Positions 13,080 to 25,581 of a DNA stretch of 64,000 nucleotides are shown one piece after another. The DNA comes from Locusta migratoria. Taxonomy: Eukaryota > Arthropoda > Insecta > Orthoptera > Acrididae. Numbering within the stretch: position 1 is the first letter of the stretch; each line of letters opens with the position of its first letter. The position numbers were made by a program, and so were the translations under genes. The notes beneath the pieces were generated by a model, which was not told the origin of the DNA, ran no database searches, and was given only the letters and a program-made list of their open reading frames with translations. Where the stretch lies: contig JAOYRU010000091.1 in NCBI GenBank assembly GCA_026315105.1, positions 62,001 to 126,000 of the forward strand. The letters run 5' to 3'.

Positions 13080-14941
13080 ATGATTGTTGTTGTATATAGT
13101 TACCATGGGCCAGGGAGCATCAGGTGCTTCACTATCGACCCCCACTGCCCGCCTGGTCACATTGCTGCTCAGGCCGCAACACTACAGATTAGTTCAACTA
13201 GCGTATATCGCGTTTTCACTGTTTTTGACGCTTACAGCCCCTACTTTCATTTCTTCGGCAAAATGTTTTATTTTGCTGTTTCTATGTGGTAATAAAGTTT
13301 CCTCGCCGTTTGTTTAAGTAAAATAGTCATAATTTGAAGGAGCAGACGATTGTGGTTGTATATAGTTACCATGGGCCAGGAGCATCAGGTGCTTCACTAT
13401 CGACCCGCACTGCCCGCCTGGTCACATTGCTGCTCATGCCGCAACACTACTGATTAGTTCAACTAGCGTATATCGCGTTTTCACTGTTTTTGACGCTTAC
13501 AGCCCCTACTTTCATTTCTTCGGCAAAATGTTTTATTTTGCTGTTTCTATGTGGTAATAAAGTTTTCCTCGCCGTTTGTTTAAGTAAAATAGTCATAATT
13601 TGAAGGAGCAGATGATTGTGGTTGTATATAGTTACCATGGGCCAGGAAGCATCAGGTGCTGCACCATCGACCCGCACTGCCCGCCTGGTCACACTGCTGC
13701 TCAGGCCGCAACACTACAGATTAGTTCAACTAGCGTATATCGCGTTTTCACTGTTTTTGACGCTTACAGCCCCTACTTTCATTTCTTCGGCAAAATGTTT
13801 TATTTTGCTGTTTCTATGTGGTAATAAAGTTTCCTCGCCGTTTGTTTAAGTAAAATATTCATAATTTGAAGGAGCAGATGATTGTGGTTGTATATAGTTA
13901 CCATGGGCCAGGGAGCATCAGGTGCTTCACTATCGACCCGCACTGCCCGCCTGGTCACATTGCTGCTCAGGCCGCAACACTACAGATTAGTTCAACTAGC
14001 GTATATCGCGTTTTCACTGTTTTTGGCGCTTACAGCCCCTACTTTCATTTCTTCGGCAAAATGTTTTATTTTGCTGTTTCTATGTGGTAATAAAGTTTCC
14101 TCGCCGTTTGTTTAAGTAAAATAGTCATAATTTGAAGGAGCAGATGATTGTTGTTGTATATAGTTACCATGGGCCAGGAAGCATCAGGTGCTGCACCATC
14201 GACCCGCACTGCCCGCCTGGTCACACTGCTGCTCAGGCCGCAACACTACAGATTAGTTCAACTAGCGTATATCGCGTTTTCACTGTTTTTGACGCTTATA
14301 GCCCCTACTTTCATTTCTTCGGCAAAATGTTTCATTTTGCTGTTTCTATGTGGTAATAAAGTTTCCTCGCCGTTTGTTTAAGTAAAATAGTCATAATTTG
14401 AAGGAGCAGATGATTGTGGTTGTATATAGTTACCATGGGCCAGGGAGCATCAGGTGCTTCACTATCGACCCGCACTGCCCGCCTGGTCACATTGCTGCTC
14501 AGGCCGCAACACTACATATTAGTTCAACTAGCGTATATCGCGTTTTCACTGTTTTTGACGCTTACAGCCCCTACTTTCATTTCTTCGGCAAAATGTTTTA
14601 TTTTGCTGTTTCTATGTGGTAATAAAGTTTCCGCGCCGTTTGTTTAGGTAAAATAGTCATAATTTGAAGGAGCAGATGATTGTGGTTGTATATAGTTACC
14701 ATGGGCCAGGGAGCATCAGGTGCTTCACTATCGACCCGCACTGCCCGCCTGGTCACATTGCTGCTCAGGCCGCAACACTACAGATTAGTTCAACTAGCGT
14801 ATATCGCGTTTTCACTGTTTCTGACGCTTACAGCCCCTACTTTCATTTCTTCGGCAAAATGTTTTATTTTGCTGTTTCTATGTGGTAATAAAGTTTCCTC
14901 GCCGTTTGTTTAAGTAAAATAGTCATAATTTGAAGGAGCAG

Positions 14942-16272
14942 ATGATTGCGGTTGTATATAGTTACCATGGGCCAGGGAGCATCAGGTGCTTCACTATCGA
15001 CCCGCACTGCCCGCCTGGTCACATTGCTGCTCAGGCCGCAACACTACAGATTAGTTCAACTAGCGTATATCGCGTTTTCACTGTTTTTGACGCTTACAGC
15101 CCCTACTTTCATTTCTTCGGCAAAATGTTTTATTTTGCTGTTTCTATGTGGTAATAAAGTTTCCTCGCCGTTTGTTTTAAGTAAAATAGTCATAATTTGA
15201 AGGAGCAGATGATTGCGGTTGTATATAGTTACCATGGGCCAGGGAGCATCAGGTGCTTCACTATCGACCCGCACTGCCCGCCTGGTCACATTGCTGCTCA
15301 GGCCGCAACACTACAGATTAGTTCAACTAGCGTATATCGCGTTTTCACTGTTTTTGACGCTTACAGCCCCTACTTTCATTTCTTCGGCAAAATGTTTTAT
15401 TTTGCTGTTTCTATGTGGTAATAAAGTTTCCTCGCCGTTTGTTTAAGTAAAATAGTCATAATTGAAGGAGCAGATGATTGCGGTTGTATATAGTTACCAT
15501 GGGCCAGGGAGCATCAGGTGCTTCACTATCGACCCGCACTGCCCGCCTGGTCACATTGCTGCTCAGGCCGCAACACTACAGATTAGTTCAACTAGCGTAT
15601 ATCGCGTTTTCACTGTTTTTGACGCTTACAGCCCCTACTTTCATTTCTTCGGCAAAATGTTTTATTTTGCTGTTTCTATGTGGTAATAAAGTTTCCTCGC
15701 CGTTTGTTTAAGTAAAATAGTCATAATTTGAAGGAGCAGATGATTGCGGTTGTATATAGTTACCATGGGCCAGGGAGCATCAGGTGCTTCACTATCGACC
15801 CGCACTGCCCGCCTGGTCACATTGCTGCTCAGGCCGCAACACTACAGATTAGTTCAACTAGCGTATATCGCGTTTTCACTGTTTTTGACGCTTACAAGCC
15901 CCTACTTTCATTTCTTCGGCAAAATGTTTTATTTTGCTGTTTCTATGTGGTAATAAAGTTTCCTCGCCGTTTGTTTAAGTAAAATAGTCATAATTTGAAG
16001 GAGCAGATGATTGCGGTTGTATATAGTTACCATGGGCCAGGGAGCATCAGGTGCTTCACTATCGACCCGCACTGCCCGCCTGGTCACATTGCTGCTCAGG
16101 CCGCAACACTACAGATTAGTTCAACTAGCGTATATCGCGTTTTCACTGTTTTTGACGCTTACAGCCCCTACTTTCATTTCTTCGGCAAAATGTTTTATTT
16201 TGCTGTTTCTATGTGGTAATAAAGTTTCCTCGCCGTTTGTTTAAGTAAAATAGTCATAATTTGAAGGAGCAG
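14942..16272 (+). repeat. Run of five near-identical A-prime monomers
   Basis: Five consecutive monomers (starting 14,942, 15,209, 15,474, 15,740 and 16,007) share the private variant GATTGCGGTTG, where other monomers have GATTGTGG or GATTGTTG. They are otherwise nearly identical. The differences I see are single-base length changes in short homopolymers (TGTTTTAAG near 15,174, AATTGAAGG near 15,460, TTACAAGCCCC near 15,895). One further copy with the variant lies at 18,135. This looks like a very recent local amplification of one monomer. Confidence 0.85.
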
Positions 16273-19200
16273 ATGATTGTGGTTGTATATAGTTACCATG
16301 GGCCAGGGAGCATCAGGTGCTGCACCATCGACCCGCACTGCCCGCCTGGTCACACTGCTGCTCAGGCCGCAACACTACAGATTAGTTCAACTAGCGTATA
16401 TCGCGTTTTCACTGTTTTTGACGCTTATAGCCCCTACTTTCATTTCTTCGGCAAAATGTTTTATTTTGCTGTTTCTATGTGGTAATAAAGTTTCCTCGCC
16501 GTTTGATTAAGTAAAATAGTCATAATTTGAAGGAGCAGATGATTGTGGTTGTATATAGTTACCATGGGCCAGGGAGCATCAGGTGCTGCACCATCGACCC
16601 GCACTGCCCCGCCTGGTCACACTGCTGCTCAGGCCGCAACACTACAGATTACTTCAACTAGCGTATATCGCGTTTTCACTGTTTTTGACGCTTACAGCCC
16701 CTACCTTCATTTTTCGGCAAAATGTTTTATTTTGCTGTTTCTATGTGGTAATCCAGTTTACTCGCCGTTTGTTTAAGTAAAATAGTCATAATTTGAAGGA
16801 GCAGATGATTGTTGTTGTATATAGTTACCATGGGCCAGGGAGCATCAGGTGCTGCACCATCGACCCGCACTGCCCGACTGGTCACACTGCTGCTCAGGCC
16901 GCAACACTACAGTTTAGTTCAACTAGCGTATATCGCGTTTTCACTGTTTTTGACGCTTACAGCCCCTACTTTCATTTCTTCGGCAAAATGTTTTATTTTG
17001 CTGTTTCTATGTGGTAATAAAGTTTCCTCGCCGTTTGTTTAAGTAAAATAGTCATAATTTGAAGGAGCAGATGATTGTTGTTGTATATAGTTACCATGGG
17101 CCAGGAAGCATCAGGTGCTGCACCATCGACCCGCACTGCCCGCCTGGTCACACTGCTGCTCAGGCCGCAACACTACAGATTAGTTCAACTAGCGTATATC
17201 GCGTTTTCACTGTTTTTGACGCTTATAGCCCCTACTTTCATTTCTTCGGCAAAATGTTTTATTTTGCTGTTTCTATGTGGTAATAAAGTTTCCTCGCCGT
17301 TTGTTTACGTAAAATAGTCATAATTTGAAGGAGCAGATGATTGTGGTTGTATATAGTTACCATGGGCCAGGGAGCATCAGGTGCTTCACTATCGACCCGC
17401 ACTGCCCGCCTGGTCACATTGCTGCTCAGGCCGCAACCACTACAGATTAGTTCAACTAGCGTATATCGCGTTTTCACTGTTTTTGACGCTTACAGCCCCT
17501 ACCTTCATTTCTTCGGCAAAATGTTTTATTTGCTGTTTCTATGTGGTAATAAAGTTTCCTCGCCGTTTGTTTAAGTAAAATAGTCATAATTTGAAGGAGC
17601 AGATGATTGTTGTTGTATATAGTTACCATGGGCCAGGGAGCATCAGGTGCTGCACCAACGACCCCGCACTGCCCGCCTGGTCACACTGCTGCTCAGGCCG
17701 CAACACTACAGATTAGTTCAACTAGCGTATATCGCGTTTTCACTGTTTTTGACGCTTACAGCCCCTACCTTCATTTCTTCGGCAAAATGTTTTATTTTGC
17801 TTTTCTATGTGGTAATAAAGTTTCCTCGCCGTTTGTTTAAGTAAAATAGTCATAATTTGAAGGAGCAGATGATTGTTGTTGTATATAGTTACCATGGGCC
17901 AGGGAGCATCAGGTGCTGCACCATCGACCCGCACTGCCCGACTGGTCACACTGCTGCTCAGGCCGCAACACTACAGTTTAGTTCAACTAGCGTATATCGC
18001 GTTTTCACTGTTTTTGATGCTTACAGCCCCTACTTTCATTTCTTCGGCAAAATGTTTTATTTTGCTGTTTCTATGTGGTAATAAAATTTCCTCGCCGTTT
18101 GTTTAAGTAAAATAGTCATAATTTGAAGGAGCAGATGATTGCGGTTGTATATAGTTACCATGGGCCAGGGAGCATCAGGTGCTTCACTATCGACCCGCAC
18201 TGCCCGCCTGGTCACATTGCTGCTCAGGCCGCAACACTACAGATTAGTTCAACTAGCGTATATCGCGTTTTCACTGTTTTTGACGCTTACAGTCCCTACT
18301 TTCATTTCTTCGGCAAAATGTTTTATTTTGCTGTTTCTATGTGGTAATAAAGTTTCCTCGCCGTTTGTTTAAGTAAAATAGTCATAATTTGAAGGAGCAG
18401 ATGATTGTGGTTGTATATAGTTACCATGGGCCAGGGAGCATCAGGTGCTGCACCATCGACCCGCACTGCCCGCCTGGTCACACTGCTGCTCAGGCCGCAA
18501 CACTACAGATTAGTTCAACTAGCGTATATCGCGTTTTCACTGTTTTTGACGCTTACAGCCCCTACTTTCATTTCTTCGGCAAAATGTTTTATTTTGCTGT
18601 TTCTATGTGGTAATAAAGTTTCCTCGCCGTTTGTTTAAGTAAAATAGTCATAATTTGAAGGAGCAGATGATTGTGGTTGTATATAGTTACCATGGGCCAG
18701 GGAGCATCAGGTGCTGCACCATCGACCCGCACTGCCCGCCTGGTCACACTGCTGCTCAGGCCGCAACACTACAGATTACTTCAACTAGCGTATATCGCGT
18801 TTTCACTGTTTTTGACGCTTACAGCCCCTACCTTCATTTTTTCGGCAAAATGTTTTATTTTGCTGTTTCTATGTGGTAATCCAGTTTACTCGCCGTTTGT
18901 TTAAGTAAAATAGTCATAATTTGAAGGAGCAGATGATTGTTGTTGTATATAGTTACCATGGGCCAGGGAGCATCAGGTGCTGCACCATCGACCCGCACTG
19001 CCCGACTGGTCACACTGCTGCTCAGGCCGCAACACTAGAGTTTAGTTCAACTAGCGTATATCGCGTTTTCACTGTTTTTGACGCTTACAGCCCCTACTTT
19101 CATTTCTTCGGCAAAATGTTTTATTTTGCTGTTTCTATGTGGTAATAAAGTTTCCTCGCCGTTTGTTTAAGTAAAATAGTCATAATTTGAAGGAGCAGAT

Positions 19201-20793
19201 GATTGTTGTTGTATATAGTTACCATGGGCCAGGAAGCATCAGGTGCTGCACCATCGACCCGCACTGCCCGCCTGGTCACACTGCTGCTCAGGCCGCAACA
19301 CTACAGTTTAGTTCAACTAGCGTATATCGCGTTTTCACTGTTTTTGACGCTTATAGCCCCTACTTTCATTTCTTCGGCAAAATGTTTTATTTTGCTGTTT
19401 CTATGTGGTAATAAAGTTTCCTCGCCGTTTGTTTAAGTAAAATAGTCATAATTTGAAGGAGTAGATGATTGTGGTTGTATATAGTTACCATGGGCCAGGG
19501 AGCATCAGGTGCTTCACTATCGACCCGCACTGCCCGCCTGGTCACATTGCTGCTCAGGCCGCAACACTACAGATTAGTTCAACTAGCGTATATCGCGTTT
19601 TCACTGTTTTTGACGCTTACAGCCCCTACTTTCATTTCTTCGGCAAAATGTTTTATTTTGCTGTTTCTATGTGGTAATAAAGTTTCCGCGCCGTTTGTTT
19701 AGGTAAAATAGTCATAATTTGAAGGAGCAGATGATTGTGGTTGTATATAGTTACCATGGGCCAGGGAGCATCAGGTGCTTCACTATCGACCCGCACTGCC
19801 CGCCTGGTCACATTGCTGCTCAGGCCGCAACACTACAGATTAGTTCAACTAGCGTATATCGCGTTTTCACTGTTTTTGACGCTTACAGCCCTACTTTCAT
19901 TTGTTCGGCACAATGTTTCATTTTGCTGTTTCTATGTGGTAATAAAGTTTCCTCGCCGTTTGTTTAAGTAAAATAGTCATAATTTGAAGGAGCAGATGAT
20001 TGTGGTTGTATATAGTTACCATGGGCCAGGGAGCATCAGGTGCTTCACTATCGACCCGCACTGCCCGCCTGGTCACATTGCTGCTCAGGCCGCAACACTA
20101 CAGATTAGTTCAACTAGCGTATATCGCGTTTTCACTGTTTTTGACGCTTACAGCCCCTACTTACATTTCTTCGGCAAAATGTTTTATTTTGCTGTTTCTA
20201 TGTGGTAATAAAGTTTCCTCGCCGTTTGTTTAAGTAAAATAGTCATAATTTGAAGGAGCAGATGATTGTTGTTGTATATAGTTACCATGGGCCAGGGAGC
20301 ATCAGGTGCTGCACCATCGACCCGCACTGCCCGCCTGGTCACACTGTTGCTCAGGCCGCAACACTACAGATTAGTTCAACTAGCGTATATCGCGTTTTCA
20401 CTGTTTTTGACGCTTACAGCCCCTACCTTCATTTCTTCGGCAAAATGTTTTATTTTGCTGTTTCTATGTGGTAATAAAGTTTCCTCGCCGTTTGTTTAAG
20501 TAAAATAGTCATAATTTGAAGGAGCAGATGATTGTTGTTGTATATAGTTACCATGGGCCAGGAAGCATCAGGTGCTGCACCATCGACCCGCACTGCCCGA
20601 CTGGTCACACTGCTGCTCAGGCCGCAACACTACAGATTAGTTCAAGTAGCGTATATCGCGTTTTCACTGTTTTTGACGCTTACAGCCCCTACCTTCATTT
20701 CTTCGGCAAAATGTTTTATTTTGCTGTTTCTATGTGGTAATAAAGATTCCTCGCCGTTTGTTTAAGTAAAATAGTCATAATTTGAAGGAGCAG

Positions 20794-23700
20794 ATGATTG
20801 TTGTTGTATATAGTTACCTTGGGCCAGGGAGCATCAGGTGCTGCACCATCGACCCGCACTGCCCGCCTGGTCACACTGCTGCTCAGGCCGCAACACTACA
20901 GATTAGTTCAACTTGCGTATATCGCGTTTTCACTGTTTTTGACGCTTACAGCCCCTAACTTCATTTCTTCGGCAAAATGTTTTATTTTGCTGTTTCTATG
21001 TGGTAATAAAGTTTCCTCGCCGTTTGTTTAAGTAAAATAGTCATAATTTGAAGGAGCAGATGATTGTGGTTGTATATAGTTACCATGGGCCAGGGAGCAT
21101 CAGGTGCTTCACCATCGACCCGCACTGCCCGCCTGGTCACACTGCTGCTCAGGCCGCAACACTACAGATTAGTTCAACTAGCGTATATCGCGTTTTCACT
21201 GTTTTTGACGCTTACAGCCCCTACCTTCATTTCTTCGGCAAAATGTTTTATTTTGCTGTTTCTATGTGGTAATAAAGTTTCCTCCCCGTTTGTTTAAGTA
21301 AAATAGTCATAATTTGAAGGAGCAGATGATTGTTGTTGTATATAGTTACCATGGGCCAGGGAGCATCAGGTGCTGCACCATCGACCCGCACTGCCCGACT
21401 GGCCACACTGCTGCTCAGGCCGCAACACTACAGATTAGTTCAACTAGCGTATATCGCGTTTTCACTGTTTTTGACGCTTACAGCCCCTACCTTCATTTCT
21501 TCGGCAAAATGTTTTATTTTGCTGTTTCTATGTGGTAATAAAGTTTCCTCGCCGTTTGTTTAAGTAAAATAGTCATAATTTGAAGGAGCAAATGATTGTT
21601 GTTGTATATAGTTACCATGGGCCAGAGAGAATCAGGTGCTGCACCATCGACCCGCACTGCCCGACTGGTCACACTGCTGCTCAGGCCGCAACACTACAGA
21701 TTAGTTCAACTAGCGTATATCGCGTTTTCACTGTTTTTGACGCTTACAGCCCCTACCTTCATTTCTTCGGCAAAATGTTTTATTTTGCTGTTTCTATGTG
21801 GTAATAAAGTTTCCTCGCCGTTTGTTTAAGTAAAATAGTCATAATTTGAAGGAGCAGATGATTGTTGTTGTATATAGTTACCATGGGCCAGGGAGCATCA
21901 GGTGCTGCACCATCGACCCGCACTGCCCGACTGGTCACACTGCTGCTCAGGCCGCAACACTACAGTTTAGTTCAACTAGTGTATATCGCGTTTTCACTGT
22001 TTTTGACGCTTACAGCCCCTACTTTCATTTCTTCGGCAAAATGTTTTATTTTGCTGTTTCTATGTGGTAATAAAGTTTCCTCGCCGTTTGTTTAAGTAAA
22101 ATAGTCATAATTTGAAGGAGCAGATGATTGTTGTTGTATATAGTTACCATGGGCCAGGAAGCATCAGGTGCTGCACCATCGACCCGCACTGCCCGCCTGG
22201 TCACACTGCTGCTCAGGCCGCAACACTACAGATTAGTTCAACTAGCGTATATCGCGTTTTCACTGTTTTTGACGTTTACAGCCCCTACTTTCATTTCTTC
22301 GGCAAAATGTTTTATTTTGCTGTTTCTATGTGGTAATAAAGTTTCCGCGCCGTTTGTTTAGGTAAAATAGTCATAATTTGAAGGAGCAGATGATTGTGGT
22401 TGTATATAGTTACCATGGGCCAGGGAGCATCAGGTGCTTCACTATCGACCCGCACTGCCCGCCTGGTCACATTGCTGCTCAGGCCGCAACACTACAGATT
22501 AGTTCAACTAGCGTATATCGCGTTTTCACTGTTTTTGACGCTTACAGCCCTACTTTCATTTGTTCGGCACAATGTTTCATTTTGCTGTTTCTATGTGGTA
22601 ATAAAGTTTCCTCGCCGTTTGTTTAAGTAAAATAGTCATAATTTGAAGGAGCAGATGATTGTTGTTGTATATAGTTACCATGGGCCAGGGAGCATCAGGT
22701 GCTGCACCATCGACCCGCACTGCCCGCCTGGTCACACTGCTGCTCAGGCCGCAACACTACAGATTAGTTCAACTAGCGTATATCGCGTTTTCACTGTTTT
22801 TGACGCTTACAGCCCCTACCTTCATTTCTTCGGCAAAATGTTTTATTTTGCTGTTTCTATGTGGTAATAAAGTTTCCTCGCCGTTTGTTTAAGTAAAATA
22901 GTCATAATTTGAAGGAGCAGATGATTGTTGTTGTATATAGTTACCATGGGCCAGGAAGCATCAGGTGCTGCACCATCGACCCGCACTGCCCGACTGGTCA
23001 CACTGCTGCTCAGGCCGCAACACTACAGATTAGTTCAACTAGCGTATATCGCGTTTTCACTGTTTTTGACGCTTACAGCCCCTACCTTCATTTCTTCGGC
23101 AAAATGTTTTATTTTGCTGTTTCTATGTGGTAATAAAGATTCCTCGCCGTTTGTTTAAGTAAAATAGTCATAATTTGAAGGAGCAGATGATTGTTGTTGT
23201 ATATAGTTACCTTGGGCCAGGGAGCATCAGGTGCTGCACCATCGACCCGCACTGCCCGACTGGTCACACTGCTGCTCAGGCCGCAACACTACAGATTAGT
23301 TCAACTTGCGTATATCGCGTTTTCACTGTTTTTGACGCTTACAGCCCCTACCTTCATTTCTTCGGCAAAATGTTTTATTTTGCTGTTTCTATGTGGTAAT
23401 AAAGTTTCCTCGCCGTTTGTTTAAGTTAAATAGTCATAATTTGAAGGAGCAGATGATTGTGGTTGTATATAGTTACCATGGGCCAGGGAGCATCAGGTGC
23501 TTCACCATCGACCCGCACTGCCCGCCTGGTCACACTGCTGCTCAGGCCGCAACACTACAGATTAGTTCAACTAGCGTATATCGCGTTTTCACTGTTTTTG
23601 ACGCTTACAGCCCCTACCTTCATTTCTTCGGCAAAATGTTTTATTTGGCTGTTTCTATGTGGTAATAAAGTTTCCTCGCCGTTTGTTTAAGTAAAATAGT

Positions 23701-25581
23701 CATAATTTGAAGGAGCAGATGATTGTTGTTGTATATAGTTACCATGGGCCAGGGAGCATCAGGTGCTGCACCATCGACCCGCACTGCCCGACTGGCCACA
23801 CTGCTGCTCAGGCCGCAACACTACAGATTAGTTCAACTAGCGTATATCGCGTTTTCACTGTTTTTGACGCTTACAGCCCCTACCATCATTTCTTCGGCAA
23901 AATGTTTTATTTTGCTGTTTCTATGTGGTAATAAAGTTTCCCTCGCCGTTTGTTTAAGTAAAATAGTCATAATTTGAAGGAGCAGATGATTGTTGTTGTA
24001 TATAGTTACCATGGGCCAGGGAGAATCAGGTGCTGCACCATCGACCCGCACTGCCCGACTGGTCACACTGCTGCTCAGGCCGCAACACTACAGATTAGTT
24101 CAACTAGCGTATATCGCGTTTTCACTGTTTTTGACGCTTACAGCCCCTACCTTCATTTCTTCGGCAAAATGTTTTATTTTGCTGTTTCTATGTGGTAATA
24201 AAGTTTCCTCGCCGTTTGTTTAAGTAAAATAGTCATAATTTGAAGGAGCAGATGATTGTTGTTGTATATAGTTACCATGGGCCAGGGAGCATCAGGTGCT
24301 GCACCATCGACCCGCACTGCCCGACTGGTCACACTGCTGCTCAGGCCGCAACACTACAGATTAGTTCAACTAGCGTATATCGCGTTTTCACTGGTTTTGA
24401 CGCTTACAGCCCCTACTTTCTTTTCTTCGGCAAAATGTTTTATTTTGCTGTTTCTATGTGGTAATAAAGTTTCCTCGCCGTTTGTTTAAGTAAAATAGTC
24501 ATAATTTGAAGGAGCAGATGATTGTGGTTGTATATAGTTACCATGGGCCAGGGAGCATCAGGTGCTTCACTATCGACCCGCACTGCCCGCCTGGTCACAT
24601 TGCTGCTCAGGCCGCAACACTACAGATTAGTTCAACTAGCGTATATCGCGTTTTCACTGTTTTTGACGCTTACAGCCCCTACTTTCATTTCTTCGGCAAA
24701 ATGTTTTATTTTGCTGTTTCTATGTGGTAATAAAGTTTCCTCGCCGTTTGTTTAAGTAAAATAGTCATAATTTGAAGGAGCAGATGATTGTTGTTGTATA
24801 TAGTTACCATGGGCCAGGGAGCATCAGGTGCTTCACTATCGACCCGCACTGCCCGCCTGGTCACATTGCTGCTCAGGCCGCAACACTACAGATTAGTTCA
24901 ACTAGCGTATATCGCGTTTTCACTGTTTTTGACGCTTACAGCCCCTACTTACATTTCTTCGGCAAAATGTTTTATTTTGCTGTTTCTATGTGGTAATAAA
25001 GTTTCCTCGCCGTTTGTTTAAGTAAAATAGTCATAATTTGAAGGAGCAGATGATTGTTGTTGTATATAGTTACCATGGGCCAGGGAGCATCAGGTGCTGC
25101 ACCATCGACCCGCACTGCCCGCCTGGTCACACTGCTGCTCAGGCCGCAACACTACAGATTAGTTCAACTAGCGTATATCGCGTTTTCACTGTTTTTGACG
25201 CTTACAGCCCCTACCTTCATTTCTTCGGCAAAATGTTTTATTTTGCTGTTTCTATGTGGTAATAAAGTTTCCTCGCCGTTTGTTTAAGTAAAATAGTCAT
25301 AATTTGAAGGAGCAGATGATTGTTGTTGTATATAGTTACCATGGGCCAGGGAGCATCAGGTGCTGCACCATCGACCCGCACTGCCCGACTGGTCACACTG
25401 CTGCTCAGGCCGCAACACTACATATTAGTTCAACTAGCGTATATCGCGTTTTCACTGTTTTTGACGCTTACAGCCCCTACCTTCATTTCTTCGGCAAAAT
25501 GTTTTATTTTGCTGTATCTATGTGGTAATAAAAATTCCTCGCCTTTTGTTTAAGTAAAATAGTCATAATTTGAAGGAGCAG
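20794..25581 (+). repeat. Nine-monomer higher-order repeat, two units (about 2.39 kb each)
   Basis: A rare variant in which the invariant ACCATGGG becomes ACCTTGGG, linked to AACTTGCGTAT, occurs at about 20,815, 23,209, 25,604 and 27,734. The spacings are 2,394, 2,395 and 2,130 bp (9, 9 and 8 monomers). Within the first two units the next monomers also correspond in order: a TTCACCATCGACCC form, a form with CGACTGGCCACAC, then a form with GAGAATCAGG. Later monomers of the unit differ in class, so the correspondence is partial. Confidence 0.8.
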
